In this document: one piece after another, positions 23,489 through 31,684 of the stretch
How the letters are laid out: each line of letters opens with the position of its first letter
How positions within the stretch are numbered: the stretch's first letter is position 1
From: JAAXHV01 sp965207165
GTDB taxonomy: Bacteria > Pseudomonadota > Gammaproteobacteria > Eutrophobiales > Eutrophobiaceae
Reading direction: 5' to 3'
Assembly: GCA_965207165.1 (NCBI GenBank)
Contig: OZ242265.1
Coordinates: forward strand, 3,906,001-3,970,000
Length of the DNA: 64,000 nt
Notes under the pieces: model-generated
What the model was told of the DNA's origin: nothing
What the model saw: only the letters and a program-made list of their open reading frames with translations
Database searches by the model: none
Program-made: the position numbers and the translations under genes

Positions 23489-24815
23489 AGAATTAACAAG
23501 TGGAAACATGTCAGCGCGCAGAGACAGCAGCCGCAAACGGGCTGTACTGACGGCCCTGTCTGCCCTGGCGTTATTGCCGGTACAGGCGCTGGCGGACGAG
23601 TTGAGCGCGGGAGACACGGCGTGGATGCTGACCGCCACGGCGCTGGTGTTGTTCATGACCATTCCCGGGCTGTCCCTGTTCTATGCGGGCATGGTCAGGA
23701 GCAAGAACGTACTGTCGGTGCTGATGCAGTGCTTTGCCATCACCTCGCTGATGACCGTGCTCTGGGTGCTGTACGGCTACAGCATCGCCTTCGGCGGCGA
23801 AGGCGCTTACTGGGGCGGGCTCGACAAGATGTTCCTGGCCGGCGTCACCGTGGATTCGCTGAGCGGGACCATACCGGAGTCCGTATTCATGACATTCCAG
23901 ATGACGTTCGCCATCATTACCCCGGCGTTGATCGTGGGGGCGTTCGCCGAGCGGATGAAGTTCAGCGCGGTGCTCTGGTTCATGGCCATCTGGCTGACGT
24001 TTGTCTACGCCCCCGTGTGCCACTGGGTGTGGGGCGACGGCGGCTGGCTCGGCAACAAGGGGATCCTGGATTTTGCCGGCGGCACCGTGGTGCACATCAA
24101 CGCGGGCATGGCGGGACTGGTTGCCGCCCTCGTACTGGGCAAACGCAAGGGTTACCCGACCACGCCCATGATGCCCCACAACCTGACGTACACAGTGATC
24201 GGCGCCTCCATGCTCTGGGTAGGCTGGTTCGGCTTCAATGCCGGTAGTGAACTGGCCGCCGACGGGACCGCCGGCATGGCCATGGCGGTGACCCAGGTTG
24301 CCACCGCATCCGCGGCGCTGGGCTGGATGATCTGCGAATGGGTCAACCACGGCAAACCCAGCGTGCTGGGCATCGCAACGGGCGCGGTGGGCGGACTGGT
24401 TGCCATTACCCCGGCCTGCGGTTTCGTGGGGCCGATGGGCGCCATAGTCATCGGTTTTGCCTCCGGTATCGGCTGTTTCCTGGCCGCAGTCAAGCTGAAA
24501 CGCATGCTGGGATACGACGATTCGCTGGACGTGTTCGGCGTCCACGCCGTCGGCGGCATCATCGGCGCCCTGCTGACGGGTGTGTTCTGTGCCGAGACCC
24601 TTGGAGGTTCGGGCTTCGGCGTGGAAGAGGGAGGCATTGCCGCCCAGGTCAGCGTACAGTTTATCGGCGTTCTCGCAACCGTGATCTATACGGGCATAGC
24701 CAGTTTCATCATCCTCAAGGTGGTAGACCGCGTCATCGGACTGCGGGTATCGACAGACGAGGAGCAGGAGGGACTGGATATTGTCTTGCATGACGAACGT
24801 GGTTATATTATATAG
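23475..24815 (+). CDS. amtB: Ammonium transporter, copy 1
   Basis: 446 residues from ATG 23475, which has AGGAG at 23461-23465; ATG 23469 is a close alternative. A signal peptide (LSALALLPVQALADE) precedes 11 expected membrane helices. Channel hallmarks are FYAGMVRSKNVLSV, the phenylalanine/tryptophan gate region FQMTFAIITPALIVGAFAERM, the first pore histidine region FAGGTVVHINAG, WVGWFGFNAGS and the second pore histidine in FGVHAVGG. Translation is coupled to the glnK gene it overlaps. A second glnK-amtB pair follows. Confidence 0.95.
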   Translation: MKRFRELTSGNMSARRDSSRKRAVLTALSALALLPVQALADELSAGDTAWMLTATALVLFMTIPGLSLFYAGMVRSKNVLSVLMQCFAITSLMTVLWVLYGYSIAFGGEGAYWGGLDKMFLAGVTVDSLSGTIPESVFMTFQMTFAIITPALIVGAFAERMKFSAVLWFMAIWLTFVYAPVCHWVWGDGGWLGNKGILDFAGGTVVHINAGMAGLVAALVLGKRKGYPTTPMMPHNLTYTVIGASMLWVGWFGFNAGSELAADGTAGMAMAVTQVATASAALGWMICEWVNHGKPSVLGIATGAVGGLVAITPACGFVGPMGAIVIGFASGIGCFLAAVKLKRMLGYDDSLDVFGVHAVGGIIGALLTGVFCAETLGGSGFGVEEGGIAAQVSVQFIGVLATVIYTGIASFIILKVVDRVIGLRVSTDEEQEGLDIVLHDERGYII

Positions 24816-24858
24816 AAATACAACAGGTTAACTTATCTAAACAACGGGACATGAAACA

Positions 24859-25197
24859 ATGAAATTACTTACGGCCATAATCAAACCATTCAAACTTGAC
24901 GACGTACGCGATGCGTTATCGGAAATCGGCATTAAGGGCCTGACCGTTACCGAAGTAAAAGGGTTCGGCAGGCAGAAAGGCCATACGGAACTTTACCGGG
25001 GGGCGGAATACGTAGTCGATTTCCTGCCCAAGGTGAAGATCGAAATCGCCCTGGATGATGACCAGCTTGATGCTGCCATCGAGGCGATTTGCAAGGCCGC
25101 CGGCACCGGCAAGATCGGCGACGGCAAAATCTTCGTTCTCGGACTCGATGAAGTTGTCCGGATCAGGACGGGCGAGAAGGGAAGCGACGCCCTTTGA
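24859..25197 (+). CDS. glnK: P-II nitrogen regulatory protein, canonical copy
   Basis: 112 residues starting MKLLTAIIKPFKLDDVRDAL. T-loop ELYRGAEYVVDFLPKVKIE contains Tyr51, and AAGTGKIGDGKIFV is the second P-II signature. It senses ATP/ADP and 2-oxoglutarate and controls the ammonium channel. It lies 43 bp after the first amtB and 18 bp before the second, with no separate sigma-54 site seen in the gap, so it is probably in the same transcript. Confidence 0.96.
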   Translation: MKLLTAIIKPFKLDDVRDALSEIGIKGLTVTEVKGFGRQKGHTELYRGAEYVVDFLPKVKIEIALDDDQLDAAIEAICKAAGTGKIGDGKIFVLGLDEVVRIRTGEKGSDAL

Positions 25198-25215
25198 CGG
25201 GTCCGGAGAATTTTT

Positions 25216-26511
25216 ATGAAACAGCTTAAATTATGTTTATTGATACTCCTTGCCGGCCTCATCACGCCTGCCATCGGCCTGGCCCAGGACGCGCCTGAAC
25301 TGAACGGCGCCAACACCGCCTGGATCCTGGTGTCGACAGCCCTGGTGCTGTTCATGACGCTGCCGGGCCTGGCGCTGTTCTATGCGGGACTGGTGCGCAG
25401 CAAGAACGTCCTGTCCGTGTTGATGCAGTGTTTTTCCATTGCCTGTCTCATGTCCATCCTGTGGCTGGTCGCAGCCTACGGGCTGGCGTTCGGTGACGGC
25501 GGCGGGATGAACCAGTTCGTCGGCCTGGGCAAGTTCTTCCTGGACGGAGTCGGCTGGGACAGCATGAGCGGCGATATTCCGGAAACCGTGTTCTTCATGT
25601 TCCAGATGACGTTTGCCATCATCACCCCCGCCCTGATCGTGGGCGGCTTCGCCGAGCGCATGAAATTCTCTGCGGTGCTGTGGTTTTCCTCCCTGTGGCT
25701 GTTGCTGGTGTACGCCCCCGTATGCCACTGGGTCTGGGGCGGCGGCTGGCTGGGCGACATGGGCTTCATGGACTTTGCCGGCGGCACGGTGGTCCACGTC
25801 AATGCGGGCGTGGCAGCGATCGTCGCGGCGATAGTCCTGGGCAACCGCAAGGGCTTCCCCGGCACGGCAATGCCACCCCACAACATGACCCTGTCCGTGG
25901 CCGGCGCCTCGATGCTGTGGGTAGGCTGGTTCGGGTTTAACGCCGGCAGCGCCCTGGCTGCCGACGGCAACGCCGGCATGGCCATGCTGGTCACGCACAT
26001 CTCCGCGGCGGCGGGTTCCCTGGCCTGGGTAGCCTGCGAGTGGATCAAACACGGCAAGCCGAGCGTGCTGGGCATCGTCACCGGCATGGTGGCGGGGCTG
26101 GGTACGATCACCCCGGCGTCAGGTTTTGTCGGGCCCGTGGGCGGGCTGCTGATCGGTATCTCGGCCGGTGTCGTATGCTATTTCGCCACCCAGTACATCA
26201 AGCGCGTGCTCAAGATCGACGACTCCCTGGACGTATTCCCCGTGCACGGTGTCGGCGGCGCACTCGGCTGCCTGCTGACGGCCGTCTTTTTTGCCGGCAA
26301 CCTGGGCGGTCCGGGCGGCGCAGACTACGCCATGGGGCCGCAGTTCATGACCCAGCTAACGGGCGTAGCCGCAACCGTCATCTGGTGCGGCATAGCCACC
26401 TACATCATCCTGAAGGTGCTTGACGCCGTCATGGGCCTGCGCGTAACCGCAGACGAGGAAACCGAAGGCCTGGACCTGGTATCCCACGACGAACGAGGCT
26501 ATTCCCTCTAA
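25216..26511 (+). CDS. amtB: Ammonium transporter, copy 2
   Basis: 431 residues with a signal peptide (CLLILLAGLITPAIGLAQD). It shares the same channel motifs as copy 1: FYAGLVRSKNVLSVLMQCF, FQMTFAIITPALIVGGFAERM, FAGGTVVHVNAG, WVGWFGFNAGSAL and FPVHGVGGALG with the pore histidines. The end DERGYSL is close to DERGYII of copy 1, supporting an origin by duplication of a glnK-amtB unit. A strong hairpin follows the stop at 26521. Confidence 0.95.
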   Translation: MKQLKLCLLILLAGLITPAIGLAQDAPELNGANTAWILVSTALVLFMTLPGLALFYAGLVRSKNVLSVLMQCFSIACLMSILWLVAAYGLAFGDGGGMNQFVGLGKFFLDGVGWDSMSGDIPETVFFMFQMTFAIITPALIVGGFAERMKFSAVLWFSSLWLLLVYAPVCHWVWGGGWLGDMGFMDFAGGTVVHVNAGVAAIVAAIVLGNRKGFPGTAMPPHNMTLSVAGASMLWVGWFGFNAGSALAADGNAGMAMLVTHISAAAGSLAWVACEWIKHGKPSVLGIVTGMVAGLGTITPASGFVGPVGGLLIGISAGVVCYFATQYIKRVLKIDDSLDVFPVHGVGGALGCLLTAVFFAGNLGGPGGADYAMGPQFMTQLTGVAATVIWCGIATYIILKVLDAVMGLRVTADEETEGLDLVSHDERGYSL

Positions 26512-26520
26512 ACCCCACAT

Positions 26521-26546
26521 CGTTCCCCCGCCCCCGCGGGGGAACG
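26521..26546 (+). terminator. GC-rich hairpin after amtB
   Basis: A perfect 11-bp stem (CGTTCCCCCGC / GCGGGGGAACG) with a 4-nt loop begins 9 bp after the stop codon. It lacks a T-run, so it may stabilise the 3' end rather than act as a classical terminator. Its last bases GGAACGC are followed by the first REP-like unit. Confidence 0.55.
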
Positions 26547-26547
26547 C

Positions 26548-26686
26548 AATTTGGAACGCAATTTGGGACACCCATAAATTACGAATAATTCGCAATTTGG
26601 GACACCCATGAATTAACAATAATGCGCAATTTGGCGCAATTTGGGACACCCATGAATTAGCAATAATTCGCAATTTGGGACACCCA
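26548..26686. repeat. REP-like direct array
   Basis: All units face the same way: a stub at 26548, full units at 26560, 26594 and 26638, and a truncated unit at 26672. A stub AATTTGGCGC at 26628 interrupts the 34-bp register by 10 bp. The spacer AACAATAATGCGC equals the reverse complement of the spacers in the array at 27754-27842. Confidence 0.92.
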
Positions 26687-26809
26687 CCTTGCATCCTGTT
26701 CATCCTGAGTATCCATGTTCAAGGTTACCCGGGATGACACCCCCCAACGAATCTCGCTTATAATAGGCCGGAATACCACCCTGGCCAGTAACCGTGATCC
26801 GCTACCTCG

Positions 26810-27619
26810 ATGGATAACTACGCCGTCATCGGCAACCCGATAGCGCACAGCCTGTCGCCCCGTATCCACGCGCAGTTCGCGGCGCAGACCGGCCAGGCGC
26901 TGGACTACGGCGCCATACTCTCCACTACCGAAGAATTTACCGCCTCCGTGGAGGCGTTCAGGCAGGCCGGCGGCTGCGGGCTGAACGTCACCCTGCCGTT
27001 CAAGGAGCAGGCCTGGGAATACGCTGACGAACGCAGCGCCAGGGCAGAGCGGGTGCGGGCAGTCAATACCTTGCGTTTTGACGGCACCGGCCGGGTCTTC
27101 GGCGATTCCACCGACGGGGTGGGGCTGGTGCGCGACCTCGGCGGAAACGGCGTGGAAATCAGGCAGAAAAACATCCTGCTGGTGGGCGCCGGCGGCGCGG
27201 TCAGGAGCGTATTGGGGATTATCCTGGACGAGCAACCGGCAGCGGTGACCATCATCAACCGTACCGTCACACGGGCCCGGCAACTGCTGGAACTGTTTCC
27301 CGAAGCCGCCGGAGTGCTTGCCGCCCGGGGCTTTGACGAACCGGCAGGCGGCCCCTACGACCTGGTCATCAACGGCGCCTCGGCAGGCCTGGCCGGACAG
27401 TCCCTGCCGCTTCCCGATGGGATACTGGCGCAAGGCGCTTGCTGCTACGACATGGTCTACGGCAAGGCGGCAGAGATGTTCCTGGACTGGGCCGCAGCCA
27501 ACGGCGCGGCAACCCGCTGCGATGGCCTGGGCATGCTGGTAGAGCAGGCCGCCGAATCGTTCCATATCTGGCGCGGCATCCGCCCGGAAACGCAACCGGT
27601 CATCGACGCCCTGCGCTGA
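26810..27619 (+). CDS. aroE: Shikimate dehydrogenase
   Basis: 269 residues. YAVIGNPIAHSLSPRIHAQFA is the shikimate-binding motif, GLNVTLPFKEQA carries the catalytic lysine, STDGVGLVRDL the catalytic Asp region, VGAGGAVRSVL and INRT the NADPH site. It reduces 3-dehydroshikimate in aromatic amino acid synthesis. A TATAAT at 26759-26764 could be its -10 box. Downstream (27620-27719) is a short noncoding stretch with CATCCGCAGATTACGCAGATT-like repeats, then a REP-like array, convergent with dctM. Confidence 0.96.
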   Translation: MDNYAVIGNPIAHSLSPRIHAQFAAQTGQALDYGAILSTTEEFTASVEAFRQAGGCGLNVTLPFKEQAWEYADERSARAERVRAVNTLRFDGTGRVFGDSTDGVGLVRDLGGNGVEIRQKNILLVGAGGAVRSVLGIILDEQPAAVTIINRTVTRARQLLELFPEAAGVLAARGFDEPAGGPYDLVINGASAGLAGQSLPLPDGILAQGACCYDMVYGKAAEMFLDWAAANGAATRCDGLGMLVEQAAESFHIWRGIRPETQPVIDALR

Positions 27620-27719
27620 GTTTATCCGCAGATTTACGCAAATGATTCATCCGCAGATTACGCAGATTAGCGCAGATGAATTTATTAGTTTCTTTTCCCC
27701 AGGATGTATTCACGGACAT

Positions 27720-27842
27720 AATTTGGGACACCCATAAATTAACAAATTTTGTTAATTTATGGGTGTCCCAAATTGCGCATTATTGTTAATTTATGGGTGT
27801 CCCAAATTGCGCATTATTGTTAATTCATGGGTGTCCCAAATT
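27720..27842. repeat. REP-like array between aroE and dctM
   Basis: Plus unit 27720, then minus units at 27754, 27788 and 27822, all 34 bp apart, with two identical spacers GCGCATTATTGTT. Confidence 0.94.
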
Positions 27843-27855
27843 ATGATCTGCGGAT

Positions 27856-29169
27856 TTACAACCCCTGCATCCTGTCCATCAGGTCCGGTAGCCAGGTGAC
27901 CAGGATGGGGAACAGGCACAGCAGCAGGATAGTGGCGACCTGTATGGATATGAACGGAATGATCCCCTGGTAGATGTGCTGTATGCGGATCTCCTTCGGC
28001 GCGACCGCCTTCAGGTAAAACAGCGAGAAACCGAAGGGCGGGGTCAGGAAGGACGTTTGCAGGTTGATGGCTATCAGCACGGCCAGCCATAACAGGTCGA
28101 CCCCCAGGGTGGCGGCGATGGGCGCCAGGATGGGGACGACGATAAAGCATATCTGGAGAAAGTCCAGGAAGAAGCCGAGCAGGAAGATCAGGATCATGCT
28201 GGCGACCAGGAAACCCAGCGTGCCGCCGGGCAGGTTGGTCATCACGTCCAGTACCAGGCGGTCGCCGCCCATGCCCCGGAACACCAGGCCGAACGCGGTG
28301 GCGCCGATCAGGATCAGGAACACCATGCTGGTCAGGCGGGTGGTCAGCCGCATGGCCTCCTGCAACCGGTCCAAGGTAAGTTGCCGGTGCAGTGCCGCCA
28401 GCGCCAGGGCGCCCACCGCGCCGACTGCGGCCGATTCGGTGGGCGATGCAATACCGAAGAAGATGGAGCCCAGCACCCCGACCACCAGGACCAGGGGCGG
28501 CAGCAGGGTCAGGCAGACCTTGCGCAGCAGGTGTTCATCCGTCTCCGCGGTAATCGCGGGCGCCACCTCCGGCCTGCGCCATGCGTGTATGCTGATGTAG
28601 ACCAGGAACAGGAGCACCAGCAGCATGCCCGGGACGACGGCGCCGATGAACAGGCGGCCCACAGGCACGCCCATCACGTCGCCCAGCAGGATCAGGACGA
28701 TACTGGGCGGGATGATCTGGCCCAGGGTGCCTGCCGCGGCGATGGTGCCGGTAGACAGCTGTTTCGAGTAATTACGCCGCAGCATGGTGGGCAGGGCGAT
28801 GATCCCCATGGTGACGACCGTCGCCCCCACGACCCCGGTGGTCGCGGCCAGCAGGCCGCCGACGATGACGACGGAAATGGCAAGACCGCCGCGCAGGCGG
28901 CCGAACAGCAGCCCCATGGTTTCCAGCAGGTCTTCCGCCAGGCCCGATTTATCCAGGACGATCCCCATGAATATGAACAGCGGCACGGCCAGCAGGGTGA
29001 AGTTGGTCATCACCCCCCAGATCCTCAGGGGCAGCAGGTGGAAGAAATCAAACCCCAGGAAAACCCCGCCGAACAGCAGCGCAATCGCCCCCAGGGTGAA
29101 CGCGACCGGGTAGCCCAGCATCAGCATGAGCATCAGGCTCAGGAACATCAGGGCGATCCAGACGGTCAT
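27856..29169 (-). CDS. dctM: TRAP transporter large permease (DctM)
   Basis: 437 residues, hydrophobic throughout with about 12 expected helices. Family landmarks: LGYPVAFTLGAIALL, VPLFIFMGIVLDKSGLAEDL, RGGLAISVVIVGGLLAATTG, GQIIPPSIVLILLGD, PTESAAVGAVGAL and QTSFLTPPFGFSLFYLK. Such permeases use a Na+ gradient to import acids delivered by a periplasmic receptor. Start overlaps the dctQ stop by 4 bp. No receptor (DctP) gene is next to it in the window, so the substrate is unknown. Confidence 0.95.
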   Translation of the reverse strand: MTVWIALMFLSLMLMLMLGYPVAFTLGAIALLFGGVFLGFDFFHLLPLRIWGVMTNFTLLAVPLFIFMGIVLDKSGLAEDLLETMGLLFGRLRGGLAISVVIVGGLLAATTGVVGATVVTMGIIALPTMLRRNYSKQLSTGTIAAAGTLGQIIPPSIVLILLGDVMGVPVGRLFIGAVVPGMLLVLLFLVYISIHAWRRPEVAPAITAETDEHLLRKVCLTLLPPLVLVVGVLGSIFFGIASPTESAAVGAVGALALAALHRQLTLDRLQEAMRLTTRLTSMVFLILIGATAFGLVFRGMGGDRLVLDVMTNLPGGTLGFLVASMILIFLLGFFLDFLQICFIVVPILAPIAATLGVDLLWLAVLIAINLQTSFLTPPFGFSLFYLKAVAPKEIRIQHIYQGIIPFISIQVATILLLCLFPILVTWLPDLMDRMQGL

Positions 29170-29687
29170 TTACGCTTACCCAGGATGAATGACAGGCTTT
29201 TCAGGGCCTCGCTGATGCCCTGGATTATCAGCAGGAAGAACCCCAGCGGTATCGCCGCCTTCAGCACCCAGCGGTACGGCAGACCGCCGGGGTCGGGCGA
29301 GCCTTCGGAAAACAGGTAGGCCTGGGACACGAAGGGCCAGGAGCTTTTTATGATAAGGACGCAGAACGGGATCAGGAACAGCAGCGAACAGGCCAGGTTG
29401 ACCCAGGCGCGGCGGGTGTCCGACATGAAACGGCTGCGGTACACCAGGTCCAGCCGCACGTGCTCATCGTGTTTCAGGGTATAGGCGGCGCCCAGCAGGA
29501 AGATGAGGGAGAACAGGTGCCATTCCAGTTCCTGGATGGCGATGGAACCGCTCAGGAAGAAATAGCGCATCATCACGTCGTAGGCAACCAGCATCACCAG
29601 CGCCAGCACCAGCCAGGCCAGCCCCCGCCCGCAAAGCTCGCTGAACCGCTCGATTCCCCCGGCCAATTTCTCCATCACTTCCTGCAT
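29166..29687 (-). CDS. dctQ: TRAP transporter small permease (DctQ)
   Basis: 173 residues from ATG 29687; upstream in-frame ATGs lie inside the palindrome and are discounted. Four hydrophobic helices are visible, with the family motif DVMMRYFFLSGSIAIQELEWHLF and TLKHDEHVRLDLVY. It pairs with DctM, with which it overlaps by 4 bp. The gene follows rsmA on the same strand, with a 55-bp palindrome between. Confidence 0.92.
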   Translation of the reverse strand: MQEVMEKLAGGIERFSELCGRGLAWLVLALVMLVAYDVMMRYFFLSGSIAIQELEWHLFSLIFLLGAAYTLKHDEHVRLDLVYRSRFMSDTRRAWVNLACSLLFLIPFCVLIIKSSWPFVSQAYLFSEGSPDPGGLPYRWVLKAAIPLGFFLLIIQGISEALKSLSFILGKRK

Positions 29688-29709
29688 GCCCCCATTGTAA
29701 CCCGTTCCC

Positions 29710-29764
29710 AATTTGGGACACCCATAAATTAACAAAATTTGTTAATTTATGGGTGTCCCAAATT
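29710..29764. repeat. REP-like pair overlapping the 3' end of rsmA
   Basis: Plus unit 29710 and minus unit 29744. On the minus strand the unit supplies the last codons of rsmA, Asn-Leu-Gly-His-Pro and the TAA stop. Confidence 0.93.
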
Positions 29765-30550
29765 TACGGAATTCGATAGGTTGATGTAGTCTGTGACGCT
29801 CAGTTCGGCGGGTCGGGCGGACGGGGAGATGTCCAACTGCTCCAGTTGTGTCGCATCGAACCAGGGCTTCAGGCCGTTGCTGATTTTCTTGCGGCGGGAG
29901 GAGAATGCGGTGCGCACCAGGTCGGTGAACAGGTCAAAATCCCTGATCCTGTCTGCCCCCCCGGGCAGGACGGTGAGTCTGACCATGGCTGAATCGACCT
30001 TTGGCCTGGGCTTGAATGCCGCGGCGCCCACGTCGAACAGCTTGTCGGCGCGGCAGCGTGCCTGCACCATGACGCTGAGGCGACCGTATTCCGCCGTGTC
30101 CGGGTGGGCGCACAGCCGGTCCACGACTTCTTTCTGCAGCATGAACACCATGACGCTGATATGCTCGAAGCGCAGCAGGTGGAACAGCAGGGGCGTGGAG
30201 ATGTTGTAGGGCAGGTTGCCCACCACCTTCAGGCGGGGTGAGGAAAATGCTGCAAAATCCAGTTTCAGCGCGTCCTGCCGCAACAGGTTCAAATGCCCGG
30301 TATCCCCGCATCTTTCAACCAGGTCCGCGGCCAGGTCCCGGTCGACCTCGACCACGTCGAGTTGCCCGGTAATGTCCAGTAACGGGATGGTCAGCGCGCC
30401 TTTCCCGGGCCCGATTTCCACGATCCTTTCCCCAGGCCGCGGGTCAATGGCCCGGATAATCCTCGCTACAACCGTTTCATCGACGAGAAAGTGCTGGCCG
30501 AAGCGCCTGCGCACACTAGTCCCCGTCCCCGCTCCTGCGAAGCCCGTCAT
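29747..30550 (-). CDS. rsmA: 16S rRNA dimethyladenosine transferase
   Basis: About 267 residues. RRRFGQHFLVDETVV, VEIGPGKGALTIPL (SAM site), VVEVDRDLA, KVVGNLPYNISTPLLFHLL (catalytic NLPY) and AFKPRPKVDSAMVRL identify KsgA/RsmA, which dimethylates two adenines in helix 45 of 16S rRNA. ATG 30550 overlaps pdxA by 35 bp; GTG 30514, just after the pdxA stop and behind a GGAG-rich stretch, is a good alternative. The C-terminus runs into a REP-like unit, which adds NLGHP and provides the stop. Confidence 0.95.
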   Translation of the reverse strand: MTGFAGAGTGTSVRRRFGQHFLVDETVVARIIRAIDPRPGERIVEIGPGKGALTIPLLDITGQLDVVEVDRDLAADLVERCGDTGHLNLLRQDALKLDFAAFSSPRLKVVGNLPYNISTPLLFHLLRFEHISVMVFMLQKEVVDRLCAHPDTAEYGRLSVMVQARCRADKLFDVGAAAFKPRPKVDSAMVRLTVLPGGADRIRDFDLFTDLVRTAFSSRRKKISNGLKPWFDATQLEQLDISPSARPAELSVTDYINLSNSVNLGHP

Positions 30551-31550
30551 TCCTGCGCCCGGCCATATCAACGGCACAGTCGATGGCCGCCACCAGGCTG
30601 GTCGCATCGGCGCGGCCGCTGCCGGCCAGGTCAAAAGCCGTGCCGTGGTCCACCGAGGTCCTGATGACGGGCAGCCCCAGCGTGATGTTCACGGTCTTGC
30701 CGAAGCCGTGGGATTTCAGTACCGGCAGCCCCTGGTCGTGGTACATGGCGATCACGGCGTCCACGCCCTCCAGGGACGCGGCGGTGAAAGCGGTGTCCGC
30801 CGGCACCGGTCCGGCCAGGTCCAGACCCTCCCCCCTCAACTCGTCGGCAACAGGGATGACGATCTCGATCTCCTCGCTGCCCAGGTGGCCCTGCTCCCCG
30901 GCGTGCGGATTGATTCCGCAGACCAGCAGGCGCGGTTTTTCGATGTTGAATTTTGCCTGCAGATCGGCGGCGACGACACTGATGACGTCGCGCAAACGCC
31001 GGCGGGTAATGCGCCCGGCAACCTGGTTCAGGGGCAGGTGCGTCGTCACCAGGGCTACCCTGGCAAAGTCGTTCGCCAGCATCATCACCGGCACGTGGTT
31101 GCCGCACAGACCGGCGATATATTCGGTATGCCCGCTGAACGCGTGCCCGGCGCCGGCGATCACGGATTTACTGACCGGACCCGTTACCATGGCGTCAAAC
31201 TGCCCGTCCAGGCAGCCTTCCGCGGCGCGCTCGATCGCCGACAGGACGCAGCCCGCGTTGCCCGTGGCCGGGTTGCCGGGTTCCACCGGCAGGGCCAGCG
31301 GCTGGTGCAGGACACACAGTTGTCCCGGCACGTGCGGTGTGACCGGCGCAGCCGGGTCAAATGCCGTCAGTTCGACCGCAGCGCCAATGCGCCGCGCCCG
31401 CTGTTCCAGCACAGCAGTGTCACCGATGACGACGATTTGCGCGGCCGCCTCATGCCGGGCGCTGGCCAGGACGATATCGGGACCGATCCCCGCGGGTTCT
31501 CCCGGGGTCAGCGCCAGCCTGGGCAAAGACTTTTCAGCCACAGAGGACAC
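30516..31550 (-). CDS. pdxA: 4-hydroxythreonine-4-phosphate dehydrogenase
   Basis: 344 residues. LALTPGEPAGIGPDI, VTGPVSKSVI, FSGHTEYIAGL (metal His), THLPLNQVAG, CGINPHAGEQGHLGSEE (metal His) and MYHDQGLPVLK are all present. It oxidises 4-phosphohydroxy-threonine in pyridoxal phosphate synthesis. It sits in the conserved lptD-surA-pdxA-rsmA order, but a REP-like cluster of ~100 bp separates it from surA. Confidence 0.96.
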   Translation of the reverse strand: MSSVAEKSLPRLALTPGEPAGIGPDIVLASARHEAAAQIVVIGDTAVLEQRARRIGAAVELTAFDPAAPVTPHVPGQLCVLHQPLALPVEPGNPATGNAGCVLSAIERAAEGCLDGQFDAMVTGPVSKSVIAGAGHAFSGHTEYIAGLCGNHVPVMMLANDFARVALVTTHLPLNQVAGRITRRRLRDVISVVAADLQAKFNIEKPRLLVCGINPHAGEQGHLGSEEIEIVIPVADELRGEGLDLAGPVPADTAFTAASLEGVDAVIAMYHDQGLPVLKSHGFGKTVNITLGLPVIRTSVDHGTAFDLAGSGRADATSLVAAIDCAVDMAGRRNDGLRRSGDGD

Positions 31551-31575
31551 AGAGATTTTAGAGGTTAGTGGTCAT

Positions 31576-31678
31576 AATTTGGGACACCCATGAATTAACA
31601 AATTTTGTTAATTCATGGGTGTCCCAAATTGTTGGACATTATAAATTCATGGGTGTCCCAAATTCACTGTCCCAAATT
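31576..31678. repeat. REP-like cluster between pdxA and surA
   Basis: Plus unit 31576, minus 31610, minus 31644 (34-bp steps), then a stub CCCAAATTCACTG repeated once next to the surA stop. The CCACAGAGGACACAGAG stretch at 31542 is a separate low-complexity motif. Confidence 0.92.
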
Positions 31679-31684
31679 CACTGC

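Noticed and set aside
23571..24791. 406-codon frame opposite amtB
   Set aside because: His/Gly/Gln-rich antisense shadow; the same type of shadow occurs opposite the second amtB.
27620..27719. Small RNA or attachment site after aroE
   Set aside because: Only ATCCGCAGATTACGCAGATT-like low-complexity repeats are seen, with no fold or integrase nearby.
26548..27842. CRISPR array
   Set aside because: The arrays are regular but the repeats change orientation within an array, spacers are 13 bp and often identical, and no cas genes are present.
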